Source: Saccharofermentans sp. (GTDB lineage Bacteria > Bacillota > Clostridia > Saccharofermentanales > Saccharofermentanaceae). From it: a DNA stretch of 64,000 nt. Made by a program: the position numbers and the translations under genes. The stretch is taken from NCBI GenBank assembly GCA_024688685.1, contig JAILDX010000038.1, positions 62,001-126,000 on the forward strand, in the 5' to 3' direction. Each line of letters begins with the position of its first letter. The stretch's first letter is position 1. Of the stretch, positions 19,182 to 28,722 are shown piece by piece. The notes under the pieces are model-generated. The model did no database searches. It saw nothing but the letters and a program-made list of their open reading frames with translations, and had not been told where the DNA came from.

Positions 19182-20468
19182 ATGAAGGTATTAGTTGTCG
19201 GCGGCGGCGGAAGAGAACATGCCATTATCATGAAGCTGTCAGAGAGCCCTAAGGTGGATGAGATATACTGTGCTCCCGGTAACGGCGGTATATCTAAGTA
19301 TGCCAAGTGTTTCGATGTGAAGGCTACTGATATTGAAGGTATGGTCGCTCTTGCTGAGCAGCTTAAGCCTGATATGGTCGTTGTAGCTCCTGACGACCCG
19401 CTCGTTCTAGGAATGGTGGACAGCCTTAATTCCAAGGGTTTTAAGACCTTCGGCCCTAAGGCAAATGCAGCGATAATCGAAGGTTCCAAGGTTTTCTCCA
19501 AGGAACTTATGAAGAAGTATGATATCCCGACAGCCTTCTACGAAGTCTTTACGGACAGTGACAGCGCCATCGCATATCTTAAAGCGCAGAACTCATATCC
19601 GGCTGTAATTAAGGCTGACGGCCTTGCTCTCGGAAAGGGCGTTATCATTGCACAGAACGAGGAAGAGGCTGTTACTGCAGTTAAAGAGATGATCGATGAT
19701 CTGAAGTTCGGAAAGAGCAGCAGCCGTATCGTCATAGAAGAGTTCCTGACAGGACCTGAAGTATCCGTTCTTGCATTTACTGACGGTAAGACGATGGTTC
19801 CTATGATCTCATCTATGGACCACAAGCGTGCACTTGATGGTGATAAGGGTCTTAATACAGGCGGTATGGGAACTCTTTCCCCGAATCCCTGCTATACTCC
19901 TGAAGTTGCAAAAGAATGCATGGACAAGATCTTCATTCCTACAATGGAAGCAATGAACAAAGAGGGAAGGACATTTGAAGGATGTCTTTACTTCGGTCTG
20001 ATGATCACTCCCAAGGGCCCTAAGGTTATTGAATACAACTGCAGATTCGGTGATCCGGAGACACAGGTAGTTCTTCCTATGCTCGATGGTGATCTTTATG
20101 AGATATTTGATGCAATCTATGAGCACCGTCTTGCTGATGTTGATATCAAGTGGCACGATGGTTCATGTGCTTGTGTCATCATGGCATCAGGCGGATACCC
20201 CGAGAGTTATAAAAAGGGTATTCCGATGGAAGGCTTTGATAATAAGGGTCAGATCGACGGATGTTTTGTCTATCATGCAGGAACAAAGGTCGATGATAAT
20301 GGTGTTTTCCTTACAAACGGCGGACGCGTAATAGGTGTTACTTCGAAGGGAAAGGATCTTGAGACAGCTTTGGCTAATGCATATGAAGGCGTTTCTAAGA
20401 TCCGTTTTGACGGAATGCATTACAGAAAAGATATCGGTGCTCGTGCACTGGCCATATTAAAGGGTTAA
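19182..20468 (+). CDS. purD: Phosphoribosylamine-glycine ligase
   Basis: 'MKVLVVGGGGREHAI', 'CAPGNGGI', 'DHKRALDGDKGLNTGGMG', 'EYNCRFGDPETQ'. Confidence 0.97.
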   Translation: MKVLVVGGGGREHAIIMKLSESPKVDEIYCAPGNGGISKYAKCFDVKATDIEGMVALAEQLKPDMVVVAPDDPLVLGMVDSLNSKGFKTFGPKANAAIIEGSKVFSKELMKKYDIPTAFYEVFTDSDSAIAYLKAQNSYPAVIKADGLALGKGVIIAQNEEEAVTAVKEMIDDLKFGKSSSRIVIEEFLTGPEVSVLAFTDGKTMVPMISSMDHKRALDGDKGLNTGGMGTLSPNPCYTPEVAKECMDKIFIPTMEAMNKEGRTFEGCLYFGLMITPKGPKVIEYNCRFGDPETQVVLPMLDGDLYEIFDAIYEHRLADVDIKWHDGSCACVIMASGGYPESYKKGIPMEGFDNKGQIDGCFVYHAGTKVDDNGVFLTNGGRVIGVTSKGKDLETALANAYEGVSKIRFDGMHYRKDIGARALAILKG

Positions 20469-20473
20469 GCCTG

Positions 20474-21691
20474 ATGCGGATAGCGCTTTTCGGCGGTTCT
20501 TTTGATCCGATACATTACGGGCATATGGAGCTTATTAAAGGTGCGTTAAGCTCCGGAAGCGTTGATGTTGTCATAGTCATCCCGACTGTGGCCAACAGTT
20601 TTAAGCGCGGCAGAGCACTGATACCTGCTCCGTACCGTTATTATATGACTAAGGCGGTCATCGATTCGGAATTCGACCGCAATGTGTTTGTCAGTGATAT
20701 TGAGTTCTCATTTGAAGGTATTTCATATACGGTAAATACTCTTCGCGAGGTGACTAAAGACAGTTTTATCATTCCTTTCCTTTTGAGCAACGGCGTAAAA
20801 GGCGAAGATGCGCTCACGAGGCATCAGTTTTTCTGGCTTTGCGGATCGGATATCCTTCCGTCTTTTGATACATGGTATAAGCCTGCTGAGATATTGTCGT
20901 ATGCAGCACTTCTTTGTGCCAGACGCAAGGGTGATGATGCTGATGTTATTAGTGAGTGCGCAAAGCTTAAGAATCAGTTTGGGTGTGATATAGCCCTTTT
21001 CGAGATGAATGGTGTTGATCAGGCATCATCTGAGATTAGGAATCACAATTCGTTTGACTCGATCCCGAAAGCGGCAGCGGATTTTATTGCGGTTCACGAT
21101 GTTTATAATGCAGTAAAAGCATTTGATCTATGTTCTGACAGTGCGTGTGAGTTTTTCTATGATGCGGCAGTGAAGATGTTTCCGACATTATCGGGAAAGA
21201 GGCTTCTGCATACGCTTAATGTCGGACTGCTGTCTGCAAAGCTTGCAAATGATCACGGGGTCTCGTGTGATAAGGCGCTGATCGCTGGAGTGCTGCACGA
21301 CTGTGCCAAGGAGTATCCGATCGAGGAACAGCTTGAAATGGCAAGGAAAGTCTCGGGAGATACTTTCACGGATGAGAAGCTGCTCCATAGTCCTGCCGGG
21401 GCATACCTCGCAGCAGAGAAATTTGGTATTACTGATAAGGAAATTCTTGATGCGATAACATATCATACGACGGGCCGCGGAGGAATGACTGTTCTGGATA
21501 AGATCGTATATCTTGCGGATAAGATCGAACCGTCACGTACATATACTGACCTGTCTGAGATGAGACGTATTGCTCCGCTTGATCTTGACCGTGCAGCAAG
21601 GCTCTGTCTTGATTCGGTCATGGACAAGTTCAGGCGCAAGAACCGCCCGATCCATCCGCTGACAGACGCATGGAATAAAGAATTATTATGA
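20474..21691 (+). CDS. NadD-YqeK fusion: nicotinate-nucleotide adenylyltransferase plus HD-domain hydrolase
   Basis: N-term 'IALFGGSFDPIHYGHMELI' (NadD); C-term 'LLHTLNVGLLSAKLA...AGVLHDCAKEYP...AITYHTTGRGGMTVLDKIVYLADKIEPSR' (YqeK). Confidence 0.92.
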   Translation: MRIALFGGSFDPIHYGHMELIKGALSSGSVDVVIVIPTVANSFKRGRALIPAPYRYYMTKAVIDSEFDRNVFVSDIEFSFEGISYTVNTLREVTKDSFIIPFLLSNGVKGEDALTRHQFFWLCGSDILPSFDTWYKPAEILSYAALLCARRKGDDADVISECAKLKNQFGCDIALFEMNGVDQASSEIRNHNSFDSIPKAAADFIAVHDVYNAVKAFDLCSDSACEFFYDAAVKMFPTLSGKRLLHTLNVGLLSAKLANDHGVSCDKALIAGVLHDCAKEYPIEEQLEMARKVSGDTFTDEKLLHSPAGAYLAAEKFGITDKEILDAITYHTTGRGGMTVLDKIVYLADKIEPSRTYTDLSEMRRIAPLDLDRAARLCLDSVMDKFRRKNRPIHPLTDAWNKELL

Positions 21692-21724
21692 TATAATCAA
21701 AGTATCAAACAAAAGGAGAACGAT

Positions 21725-22063
21725 ATGGATTCAAAAGAACTGGCAACGAAGGTAACTGAGATACTCGATTCAAAGAAGGGTATCGATATTGAGATGATCG
21801 ATGTGTCTGAGAAGACAACACTTGCAGATTATTTTGTTATCGCAAGCGGCAACTCCACAACTCAGATCAAGGCGCTTACCGATGAAGTTGAATATGTTCT
21901 TAAGAATGAATGCGGTATCTATCCCGATCATATCGAGGGCAGGAGCGGCGACAGATGGATGCTCCTTGACTATAAGGATGTCGTTGTTCACATCTTCCAT
22001 CCTGAAGAAAGAGCCAATTATAATCTTGAGATGCTCTGGGCATCAAAAAAAGCACAGGAATAA
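21725..22063 (+). CDS. rsfS: Ribosomal silencing factor RsfS
   Basis: 'DVSEKTTLADYFVIASGNSTTQIKALTDEVEYVL...EGRSGDRWMLLDYKDVVVHIFHPEER'. Confidence 0.95.
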   Translation: MDSKELATKVTEILDSKKGIDIEMIDVSEKTTLADYFVIASGNSTTQIKALTDEVEYVLKNECGIYPDHIEGRSGDRWMLLDYKDVVVHIFHPEERANYNLEMLWASKKAQE

Positions 22064-22162
22064 TACAGATTATTACATTTTGCCTCAAAGGCAAAAGTTG
22101 GGAATTTTAAGAAAATCTGATTTGCTATCCTCTTCTTATCAAATGATAAGGAGAGCTTTTTT

Positions 22163-22804
22163 ATGTTGAAAGATAAGAGAAAACTGATTTATCCTGTTGC
22201 ATTTCTGCTACTCGTCGGTGCCGGCTTTGCGTATAAGATCATTGCCAGAAATATCTATTCAGGAATACCTGTGAGCGCACCTTCAGACACTGAAAGTGTT
22301 GAGTGCAGTGATTCACAGTCTGATGCGATATCTGAATATACTTCAGAGAAGATAAAAATCTATATTTGCGGGGAGATTATGAACCCCGGGGTTTATGAAG
22401 TCGATAAAGGCACCATTTTAAATGACGTAGCACTGCTTGCGGGCGGGTTTACCGAAATGGCTGCCACTGATTATCTCAATCTTGTATACAGCTTTGAGAA
22501 TAATATGTCTGTCTTTATCCCGAACAAAGATAATCTCGATGAAGGCGACAGGGTGATTATGAGGAAGTATAACGATCCTGTCGTTTATGACGGCAGCAGT
22601 TCAGGAAATACAGGTGCACTTGTAAATATCAATACCGCAACTCTCGAGGAACTGAAAACGTTGCCGGGGATTGGTGAGAGTACGGCGGGCGTGATCATGG
22701 CTTACCGTGAGGAACACCGTTTCGAGAGGATTGAGGACATAATGAACGTGTCGGGAATCGGGGAGGCAAAGTTCAGCAGGATTAGGCCGCTGATCACAGT
22801 TTAG
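22163..22804 (+). CDS. comEA: ComEA family helix-hairpin-helix DNA-binding protein
   Basis: N-terminal TM, SLBB-like 'ICGEIMNPGVYEV', HhH pair 'LVNINTATLEELKTLPGIGESTAGVIMAYREEH'. Confidence 0.9.
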   Translation: MLKDKRKLIYPVAFLLLVGAGFAYKIIARNIYSGIPVSAPSDTESVECSDSQSDAISEYTSEKIKIYICGEIMNPGVYEVDKGTILNDVALLAGGFTEMAATDYLNLVYSFENNMSVFIPNKDNLDEGDRVIMRKYNDPVVYDGSSSGNTGALVNINTATLEELKTLPGIGESTAGVIMAYREEHRFERIEDIMNVSGIGEAKFSRIRPLITV

Positions 22805-23689
22805 GGACGGTTCTGAAAACAGGGACACATATCAGACGTTAGAATAATAATTGTGGAAAGAAGGTAGTAATTATGCCAAGAACCAGAAGAATGAAGAGCA
22901 GAAGCGGAATCTATCATGTAATGGCAAGAGGGACAGATAAGCAGATAATATTTGAAGATACAAGAGATTATATATTCTTCAGAAAAATGCTTTTCAGATA
23001 TAGCAAAGAGCAGAATATATCGATAATTGCTTATTGTCTGATGAGTAATCACTTTCATTTGCTGATCAAGGATGAACAGGGAGAACTGTCCCTTTTTATG
23101 AAGAGACTGCAGCTTACATATGTTAAGTACTTTAACGACAAATATGAAAGATGCGGACATCTGTTCCAGGACAGATTTAAAAGTGAATGTGTTGAAGATG
23201 ACAGGTATTTGCTGACAGTATTTCGATATATCCTTAACAACCCCGTTAAGGCTGGGATCTGCAGAGTTGAAGATTACAGATGGAGCAGTTATTCTGACTA
23301 TTTCGATGAGGATTCGGAGACTGATCTTGAGATCATCAGGAATTATATCGATGATGACAGGAGGTATAAGGATTTCATCGACGCAGGTAATAAAGAAGCT
23401 AATGAATACGAGGATAATACTGAGTTTTTGCTGGGAATAATCAGAGATGATGAATGGGCGGCGCAAAAGGTAAAGGAACTCCTGGGAGTTAATAGTGTCA
23501 GAGATATCGGGAAATACTCTTCAAGAGAGAAAAACATGGATGTTGCGGTTCTTAGAAGCAATGGATTGACTCCGAAACAGATCCGCCGAATAACAGGGAT
23601 CAGAACCAGAAATCAGCCTTGTATGGATTTTGATTGATAAGTCAGAATGGCGGGGGAGAAGTGTCCCTGTTTTCAGAACCGTCCCTAAA
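22800..23689. mobile_element. RAYT (REP-associated tyrosine transposase) unit with 29-bp perfect terminal inverted repeats
   Basis: TTTAGGGACGGTTCTGAAAACAGGGACAC at 22800-22828 and its exact reverse complement at 23661-23689 flank a Y1-family transposase gene. Confidence 0.88.
22873..23637 (+). CDS. Transposase, IS200-like/Y1 (RAYT) family
   Basis: 'SGIYHVMARGTDKQIIFEDTRDY', HUH motif in 'YCLMSNHFHLLI', 'CGHLFQDRFKSE', 'YILNNPVKAGI..DYRWSSY'. Confidence 0.93.
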   Translation: MPRTRRMKSRSGIYHVMARGTDKQIIFEDTRDYIFFRKMLFRYSKEQNISIIAYCLMSNHFHLLIKDEQGELSLFMKRLQLTYVKYFNDKYERCGHLFQDRFKSECVEDDRYLLTVFRYILNNPVKAGICRVEDYRWSSYSDYFDEDSETDLEIIRNYIDDDRRYKDFIDAGNKEANEYEDNTEFLLGIIRDDEWAAQKVKELLGVNSVRDIGKYSSREKNMDVAVLRSNGLTPKQIRRITGIRTRNQPCMDFD

Positions 23690-24665
23690 ATCTGACACTG
23701 ACTTCGCCGCTCATGACATTTGAGGATGATCCGTCATCGAATTTTACGAACAGAGAGAAATCGTCGTTCAGGGCAATGGCTCTGCCTTGCTTTTTTTCTC
23801 CGGTCGCGTAGTTTGATACGGTGACGTCGCGGCCGAGTGAGATGCAGCAGGAACGGTAAGTCTCAAGATATGATGGCTTTCCGGAAGGCCAGTCTGATAC
23901 GAGCTTATCCATTTCGAGGATGATCTGTGCGGCTAATCTTGCGCGGTCCAGATGAGATCCGTCAGTTCCGGCGGAAAGGGAAGTTGCAATATCTGCGATC
24001 TCAGCAGGGAACTCATCTGCTTTCTGATTGACATTGATGCCGATGCCGACGATTACATTGCTGACGAGTCCGATCTCGCCCTCAACAGAGAGTTCGGTAA
24101 GGATTCCGCAGACTTTGCGTGATCCGATAAACAGATCGTTGACCCATTTGATGGATGTCTCTATGCCAAAAGCTGACAGGATCGCATTATGAACGGCTAC
24201 GGCTGTCCACGCTGTGATCTCGCTCATATCTGAAAGCTCGCCGGATGGACGGATCAGCATCGAAAGGTATATTCCGGAATCCGAAGGGGATTCAAAACGC
24301 CTTCCAAGCCTGCCGCGCCCTCCTGTCTGCTCGTTTGCAATGATGCAGGTGCCTGACTCCGGATTGTCTTTTAGCATCTCCTTAAGTCGGTTGCTTGTCG
24401 AATCAATTGTAGAGAGACAGATAACATTTTTGCGACGCTCCTGAGGAAGATAAGAGTAAACATCTCCGGGAAGGAGCTTATCTGGACATGATAAAAGCCT
24501 GTACCCCTTGTTTGTGACGGAATCAATGACGCATCCGTCGCCTTTGAGAGCTTTAACAGCACCGTTTACGGCAGCTCTGGTAACTCCGAGACTGACGCTT
24601 ATGGCTTCTCCGGACACATATGAATCATTTGATCTAAGGATTGATAGCACTTCATCTTTTGTCAT
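23685..24665 (-). CDS. birA: Biotin-[acetyl-CoA-carboxylase] ligase / biotin operon repressor
   Basis: N-terminal HTH; 'IANEQTGGRGRLGRRFESP', 'IKWVNDLFIGSRKVCGILTE', 'VIVGIGINVN'. Confidence 0.94.
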   Translation of the reverse strand: MTKDEVLSILRSNDSYVSGEAISVSLGVTRAAVNGAVKALKGDGCVIDSVTNKGYRLLSCPDKLLPGDVYSYLPQERRKNVICLSTIDSTSNRLKEMLKDNPESGTCIIANEQTGGRGRLGRRFESPSDSGIYLSMLIRPSGELSDMSEITAWTAVAVHNAILSAFGIETSIKWVNDLFIGSRKVCGILTELSVEGEIGLVSNVIVGIGINVNQKADEFPAEIADIATSLSAGTDGSHLDRARLAAQIILEMDKLVSDWPSGKPSYLETYRSCCISLGRDVTVSNYATGEKKQGRAIALNDDFSLFVKFDDGSSSNVMSGEVSVRF

Positions 24666-24742
24666 AAAATGATTTTACCAAATAAACAGTAATAATGATA
24701 AAATAAATGTGTATATCGAATGAAACATATGGGGAGTAGTTG

Positions 24743-26470
24743 ATGTTAGGATATGCCATTCTGGCAACAGGTGTGCTCAGTGCGATTTTTACTGTATATC
24801 TGATGTTCAATGCAGCCAAGGGCATTGATCCTCTGTATGTGCTGTCATCATTCGTTATTACTGTAAGTATCTTTGGTTATTTCCTTTATGTTTCGGCCGG
24901 CAATTTTGAGAGCCTGATGTTTGGCAATGCAGTTGCGTACATAGGCGGTATATTCCTTCCGATGATAATGGTGTTTATGCTGTCGGATTTCTCAGGGGCT
25001 AAACTCCCGATATGGTTCAAACTGTTTATTGTTGCTGCCAATCTTGCTCTGTTTATTATTGTTCTTTTGTCTTTTAGGTTCCATTTTTACTATTCAACAT
25101 CTATTTTCGAACCGTCAGGCAACGTTCATCTTGTCAATACTCCGGGTCCGGGTTATTTTTTCAGACTTGTTATACTCGCAGTTGAAGTAATCCTCTGCAT
25201 ATTCTTTACAGTTCTTACTTTTATTGGCCGTAAGACTGCTTCATGGAAAACAATGTGGATCTTCCTTTCGTTTATGATCATTACAATAGTTGCTTATGCT
25301 GCTACGAGTATTGCTCATATCAACCACGGTTATGTCGCATTTGCGTATCTGATCTGCCAGCTCTCGCTTCTTTATACGATCAATAAGTTCCAGCTGTATA
25401 ACATAACTTCAAGCACGCAGGGAAGAGCAATGATTACTTTTGACAGGAAACTGAGACTGACCGGTTTTAACAGTCAGGCTGTTGCGATCTTCCCTGATGT
25501 AGGCAAGACCAGGATCGATACAGAGATAATATCTGACAGCTATACTCTTAACGAAGTAATGAGATGGATAAGGAAAAACCTTCCGACAACAAAGATCGGT
25601 TCTGTTATAACAAAAGATTTCATAATCAATGAAAACAGTCTCACAGACAATATGCACATCAAGTGCCGTTTCTCACCGTTGTCATTTGGGTTTGCCAAGG
25701 TTATCGCAGGCTATATGGTCGAGATCATAGATGAGACAGAACAGGTCAATAAGATCAATGAACTCAACCTTACAGGTGTTAAGCTCAAACAGGAGGCAGA
25801 CCGCCAGACAAAGAGAGCAGAGAATATGCAGGGATCGGTAATCCTCGGAATGGCGTCTATGATCGAATCCCGTGATAACTCCACAGGCGGTCATATCAAC
25901 AGAACGAGTGCATGCGTTCAGCTTTTTGTTGAGGAGATCAAGAAGACGGGCAAATACACGATGAATGACAACTACTGGTCCAATGTCATTAATGCAGCGC
26001 CTCTTCACGATCTCGGTAAGATTGCAGTCGATGACCGCATTTTGCGTAAAAGGGACGGTCTTACACCTGATGAATATGCTGAGATGCAGAGACATGCTGC
26101 AGTCGGTGCAGAGATCGTGCGTCAGGTCCTCGCCGATGTAGATGATAAGGAATTCGTCAGGATCGCTTCAAATGTTGCTCATTATCATCATGAGAAGTAT
26201 AACGGAACAGGATATCCTGAAGGCCTTTCCGGCAGAATGATACCTTTCGAGGCAAGGATAATGGCTCTTGCCGATGTTTTCGATGCGCTTGTAAGCAAGA
26301 GATATTATAAGGAGACCATGAGCTATGATCAGGCTTTCGATATCATCAGGAGAGATCTTAATACACATTTCGATCCTGAGCTCGGAAAGATCTTCCTTAA
26401 AATGAAAGACAAGTTGATCGCACTGTATGATTCTTTCCATGGAGTTGACGATCCGAGCATGCTCAAATAG
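24743..26470 (+). CDS. Membrane-anchored HD-GYP domain protein (putative cyclic-di-GMP phosphodiesterase)
   Basis: Seven-TM-like N-terminus; HD-GYP motifs 'HDLGKIAVDDRIL', 'HHEKYNGTGYPEGLSG', 'IMALADVFDALVSKR'. Confidence 0.88.
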   Translation: MLGYAILATGVLSAIFTVYLMFNAAKGIDPLYVLSSFVITVSIFGYFLYVSAGNFESLMFGNAVAYIGGIFLPMIMVFMLSDFSGAKLPIWFKLFIVAANLALFIIVLLSFRFHFYYSTSIFEPSGNVHLVNTPGPGYFFRLVILAVEVILCIFFTVLTFIGRKTASWKTMWIFLSFMIITIVAYAATSIAHINHGYVAFAYLICQLSLLYTINKFQLYNITSSTQGRAMITFDRKLRLTGFNSQAVAIFPDVGKTRIDTEIISDSYTLNEVMRWIRKNLPTTKIGSVITKDFIINENSLTDNMHIKCRFSPLSFGFAKVIAGYMVEIIDETEQVNKINELNLTGVKLKQEADRQTKRAENMQGSVILGMASMIESRDNSTGGHINRTSACVQLFVEEIKKTGKYTMNDNYWSNVINAAPLHDLGKIAVDDRILRKRDGLTPDEYAEMQRHAAVGAEIVRQVLADVDDKEFVRIASNVAHYHHEKYNGTGYPEGLSGRMIPFEARIMALADVFDALVSKRYYKETMSYDQAFDIIRRDLNTHFDPELGKIFLKMKDKLIALYDSFHGVDDPSMLK

Positions 26471-26472
26471 GG

Positions 26473-26500
26473 TTGACTTAAGCATCTTTTGTAGTAAACT
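26473..26500 (+). promoter_or_regulatory. Candidate sigma-A promoter for the thrS T-box transcript
   Basis: TTGACT-N16-TAAACT just before the T-box leader. Confidence 0.5.
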
Positions 26501-26514
26501 AATTGCCATAAAAG

Positions 26515-26762
26515 CTTTGACCGGGACACGTATGATCGGCAAATGCATTCTCCAGAGAGTAAGGTGCCGCTGGCTGGAAGCCCTTAGAATGTATCGTTCA
26601 TATACAACCCGAACAGCTGCAGGGGTAAACTGCTTAACGCAACTGACCTGAGCCGGACGACACCGTTACTGTCTAATTGAGTGGCATGATACATTTATCG
26701 TGCAATTTGGGTGGAACCGTGCAGCCATGCATCCCAAAGTATTGGGACATGGTTTTTTTATT
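26515..26762 (+). promoter_or_regulatory. T-box leader upstream of thrS, ending in an intrinsic terminator
   Basis: Stem I-type AGAGAG, 'CCGTTACTGTCTAATTGAGTGGC', T-box core 'CAATTTGGGTGGAACCGTGCAGCC', then CCATGCATCCCAA-AGTA-TTGGGACATGG-TTTTTTT. Confidence 0.92.
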
Positions 26763-26788
26763 GCTCAAAAAAAGGAGGAAACAGCACA

Positions 26789-28579
26789 ATGTTTGATTTT
26801 GTAAACAATGAACAGGACAGAAAGAACTACAGACACACAACGTCTCACATCCTGGCACAGGCAGTTAAGAGGATCTGGCCCGAGACAAAGCTTGCCATAG
26901 GTCCTGCGATTGATGACGGCTTCTACTATGATTTCGATAAAGAGGGTGGATTCACCAATGACGATCTGAAGACTATCGAGGAAGAGATGAAGAAGATCGT
27001 TAAAGAGAATCTTCCTTTGGAGAGATTTGAGCTCCCGAGGGAAGAAGCTATAAAGTTTATGACAGACAGGAATGAGGATTACAAGGTGGAACTCATCAAT
27101 GATCTTCCTGAGGATGCTGTAATCTCTTTCTATAAGCAGGGCGATTTTACTGATCTCTGCGCCGGCCCTCACGTCGAGAGTACGGGTGTTATCAAGGCTT
27201 TCAAGCTCATTTCTGTAGCAGGCGCTTACTGGAGAGGTAATTCCAATAACAAGATGCTCACCAGGATCTATGGTACAAGCTATCCGGATAAGGGAATGCT
27301 CAAGGAATATCTGGACAGACTTGAAGAGGCTAAGAAGCGTGACCACAACAAGCTCGGCCGTGAACTCGAGTATTTCACAACAGTTGATTATATCGGCCAG
27401 GGTCTCCCGATCATTTGCCCAAAGGGTGCAAGAGTCATCCAGACACTGCAGAGATGGGTTGAGGACGTTGAGCAGGAGAGAGGATGCCAGCTCACGATGA
27501 CACCTTATTTCGCAAAGAGGGATCTCTATAAGATCTCAGGACACTGGGATCATTACCGTGACGGCATGTTCGTTATGGGCGACAAGGCAGATCAGGATGA
27601 TGAGACAAAGGAATGCTTTGCTTTAAGACCTATGACATGTCCTTTCCAGTATCAGGTATTCCTTAACAGACAGAGATCATACAGAGATCTTCCGATGAGA
27701 CTTACTGAGACATCGAAGCTTTTCCGTAATGAGGATTCGGGTGAGATGCACGGACTTATCAGAGTAAGACAGTTTACTATCTCCGAGGGTCACTACATCA
27801 TCAGACCTGACCAGCTTGAAGAAGAATTCAAGGAATGTCTCGATCTCGCGAAATACATGCTCGACACTGTAGGACTTCTCGATGACTGTACATTCAGGTT
27901 CTCACAGTGGGATCCTGCTAATCCGAAGAACAAGTATGAAGGTACAAAGGAACAGTGGGAGAAAGCACAGGATGCTATGGGCAAGATCCTCGATGATCTT
28001 GGTTTGACATATGATATCGGTATCGATGAGGCGGCTTTCTACGGACCTAAGCTCGATATCCAGTACAAGAATGTATTTGGTAAGGAAGATACTCTTGTTA
28101 CGATCCAGATCGATATGCTCCTCGCTGAGAAGTACGGCATGGAATATGTTGACAAGGACGGTTCAAGACAGATCCCTTATATCATCCACAGAACAAGTCT
28201 TGGATGCTATGAGAGAACACTTGCTTATCTTATTGAGAAGTACGCAGGCTGGCTGCCTCTCTGGATGGCTGATGAGCAGATCAGAGTACTTCCTATCTCT
28301 GATTCCCACTACGATTATGCTTTCGAAGTATGTGATGCTCTTAAGAAGAGAGGCATTAAGGCTACTGTCGATGACAGATCCGAGAAGCTCGGAAAGAAGA
28401 TCAGGGAAGCTGCCATCGATAAGGTTATCTATACAGCCGTTATCGGTGACCAGGAGGTTGCTGACAGGACTTGCGCTGTAAGTTCAAAGTTTGACGGCAA
28501 ACTTGGCTCGATGAGTATCGATCAGCTCGCTGACACAATGCTCAGGGAGATTAAGGATAAGGTAAGACACGAAGTATAA
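26789..28579 (+). CDS. thrS: Threonyl-tRNA synthetase
   Basis: 'TSHILAQAVKRIWPETKLAIGPAIDDGFYYDF', 'LRPMTCPFQYQVF', 'HRTSLGCYERTLAYLIEKYAGWLPLW'; RBS AAAGGAGG. Confidence 0.96.
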   Translation: MFDFVNNEQDRKNYRHTTSHILAQAVKRIWPETKLAIGPAIDDGFYYDFDKEGGFTNDDLKTIEEEMKKIVKENLPLERFELPREEAIKFMTDRNEDYKVELINDLPEDAVISFYKQGDFTDLCAGPHVESTGVIKAFKLISVAGAYWRGNSNNKMLTRIYGTSYPDKGMLKEYLDRLEEAKKRDHNKLGRELEYFTTVDYIGQGLPIICPKGARVIQTLQRWVEDVEQERGCQLTMTPYFAKRDLYKISGHWDHYRDGMFVMGDKADQDDETKECFALRPMTCPFQYQVFLNRQRSYRDLPMRLTETSKLFRNEDSGEMHGLIRVRQFTISEGHYIIRPDQLEEEFKECLDLAKYMLDTVGLLDDCTFRFSQWDPANPKNKYEGTKEQWEKAQDAMGKILDDLGLTYDIGIDEAAFYGPKLDIQYKNVFGKEDTLVTIQIDMLLAEKYGMEYVDKDGSRQIPYIIHRTSLGCYERTLAYLIEKYAGWLPLWMADEQIRVLPISDSHYDYAFEVCDALKKRGIKATVDDRSEKLGKKIREAAIDKVIYTAVIGDQEVADRTCAVSSKFDGKLGSMSIDQLADTMLREIKDKVRHEV

Positions 28580-28606
28580 CCCTTATCGTTTCAACTGAAT
28601 TACGGC

Positions 28607-28649
28607 AATAAGACAAACAGGTTACAAATGCCTGTTTGTCTTATTTTTG
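28607..28649 (+). terminator. Intrinsic terminator after thrS
   Basis: AATAAGACAAACAGG-loop-CCTGTTTGTCTTATT-TTT. Confidence 0.85.
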
Positions 28650-28722
28650 CCCAAATTTGCTATTTATAAACTGTATAATGTAATCAACAAATTATGTGTT
28701 TAAGCAGAAAGGGGTGATAAAC

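Noticed and set aside
22078-22151. Short hairpins (TTTTGCC-TCAAA-GGCAAAA; CTTATCA-AA-TGATAAG) between rsfS and comEA
   Set aside because: Stems only about 7 bp and AT-rich without clear terminator features; not called
22801-23466. 221-aa minus-strand ORF opposite the RAYT transposase
   Set aside because: Antisense shadow of the Y1 transposase gene; no RBS or motifs
26053-26061. Isolated GGGACGG match resembling the RAYT repeat core
   Set aside because: Within HD-GYP coding sequence (KRDGLTP) with no extended match or inverted partner
26765-27346. 193-aa minus-strand ORF opposite thrS
   Set aside because: Shadow ORF within a clear threonyl-tRNA synthetase gene
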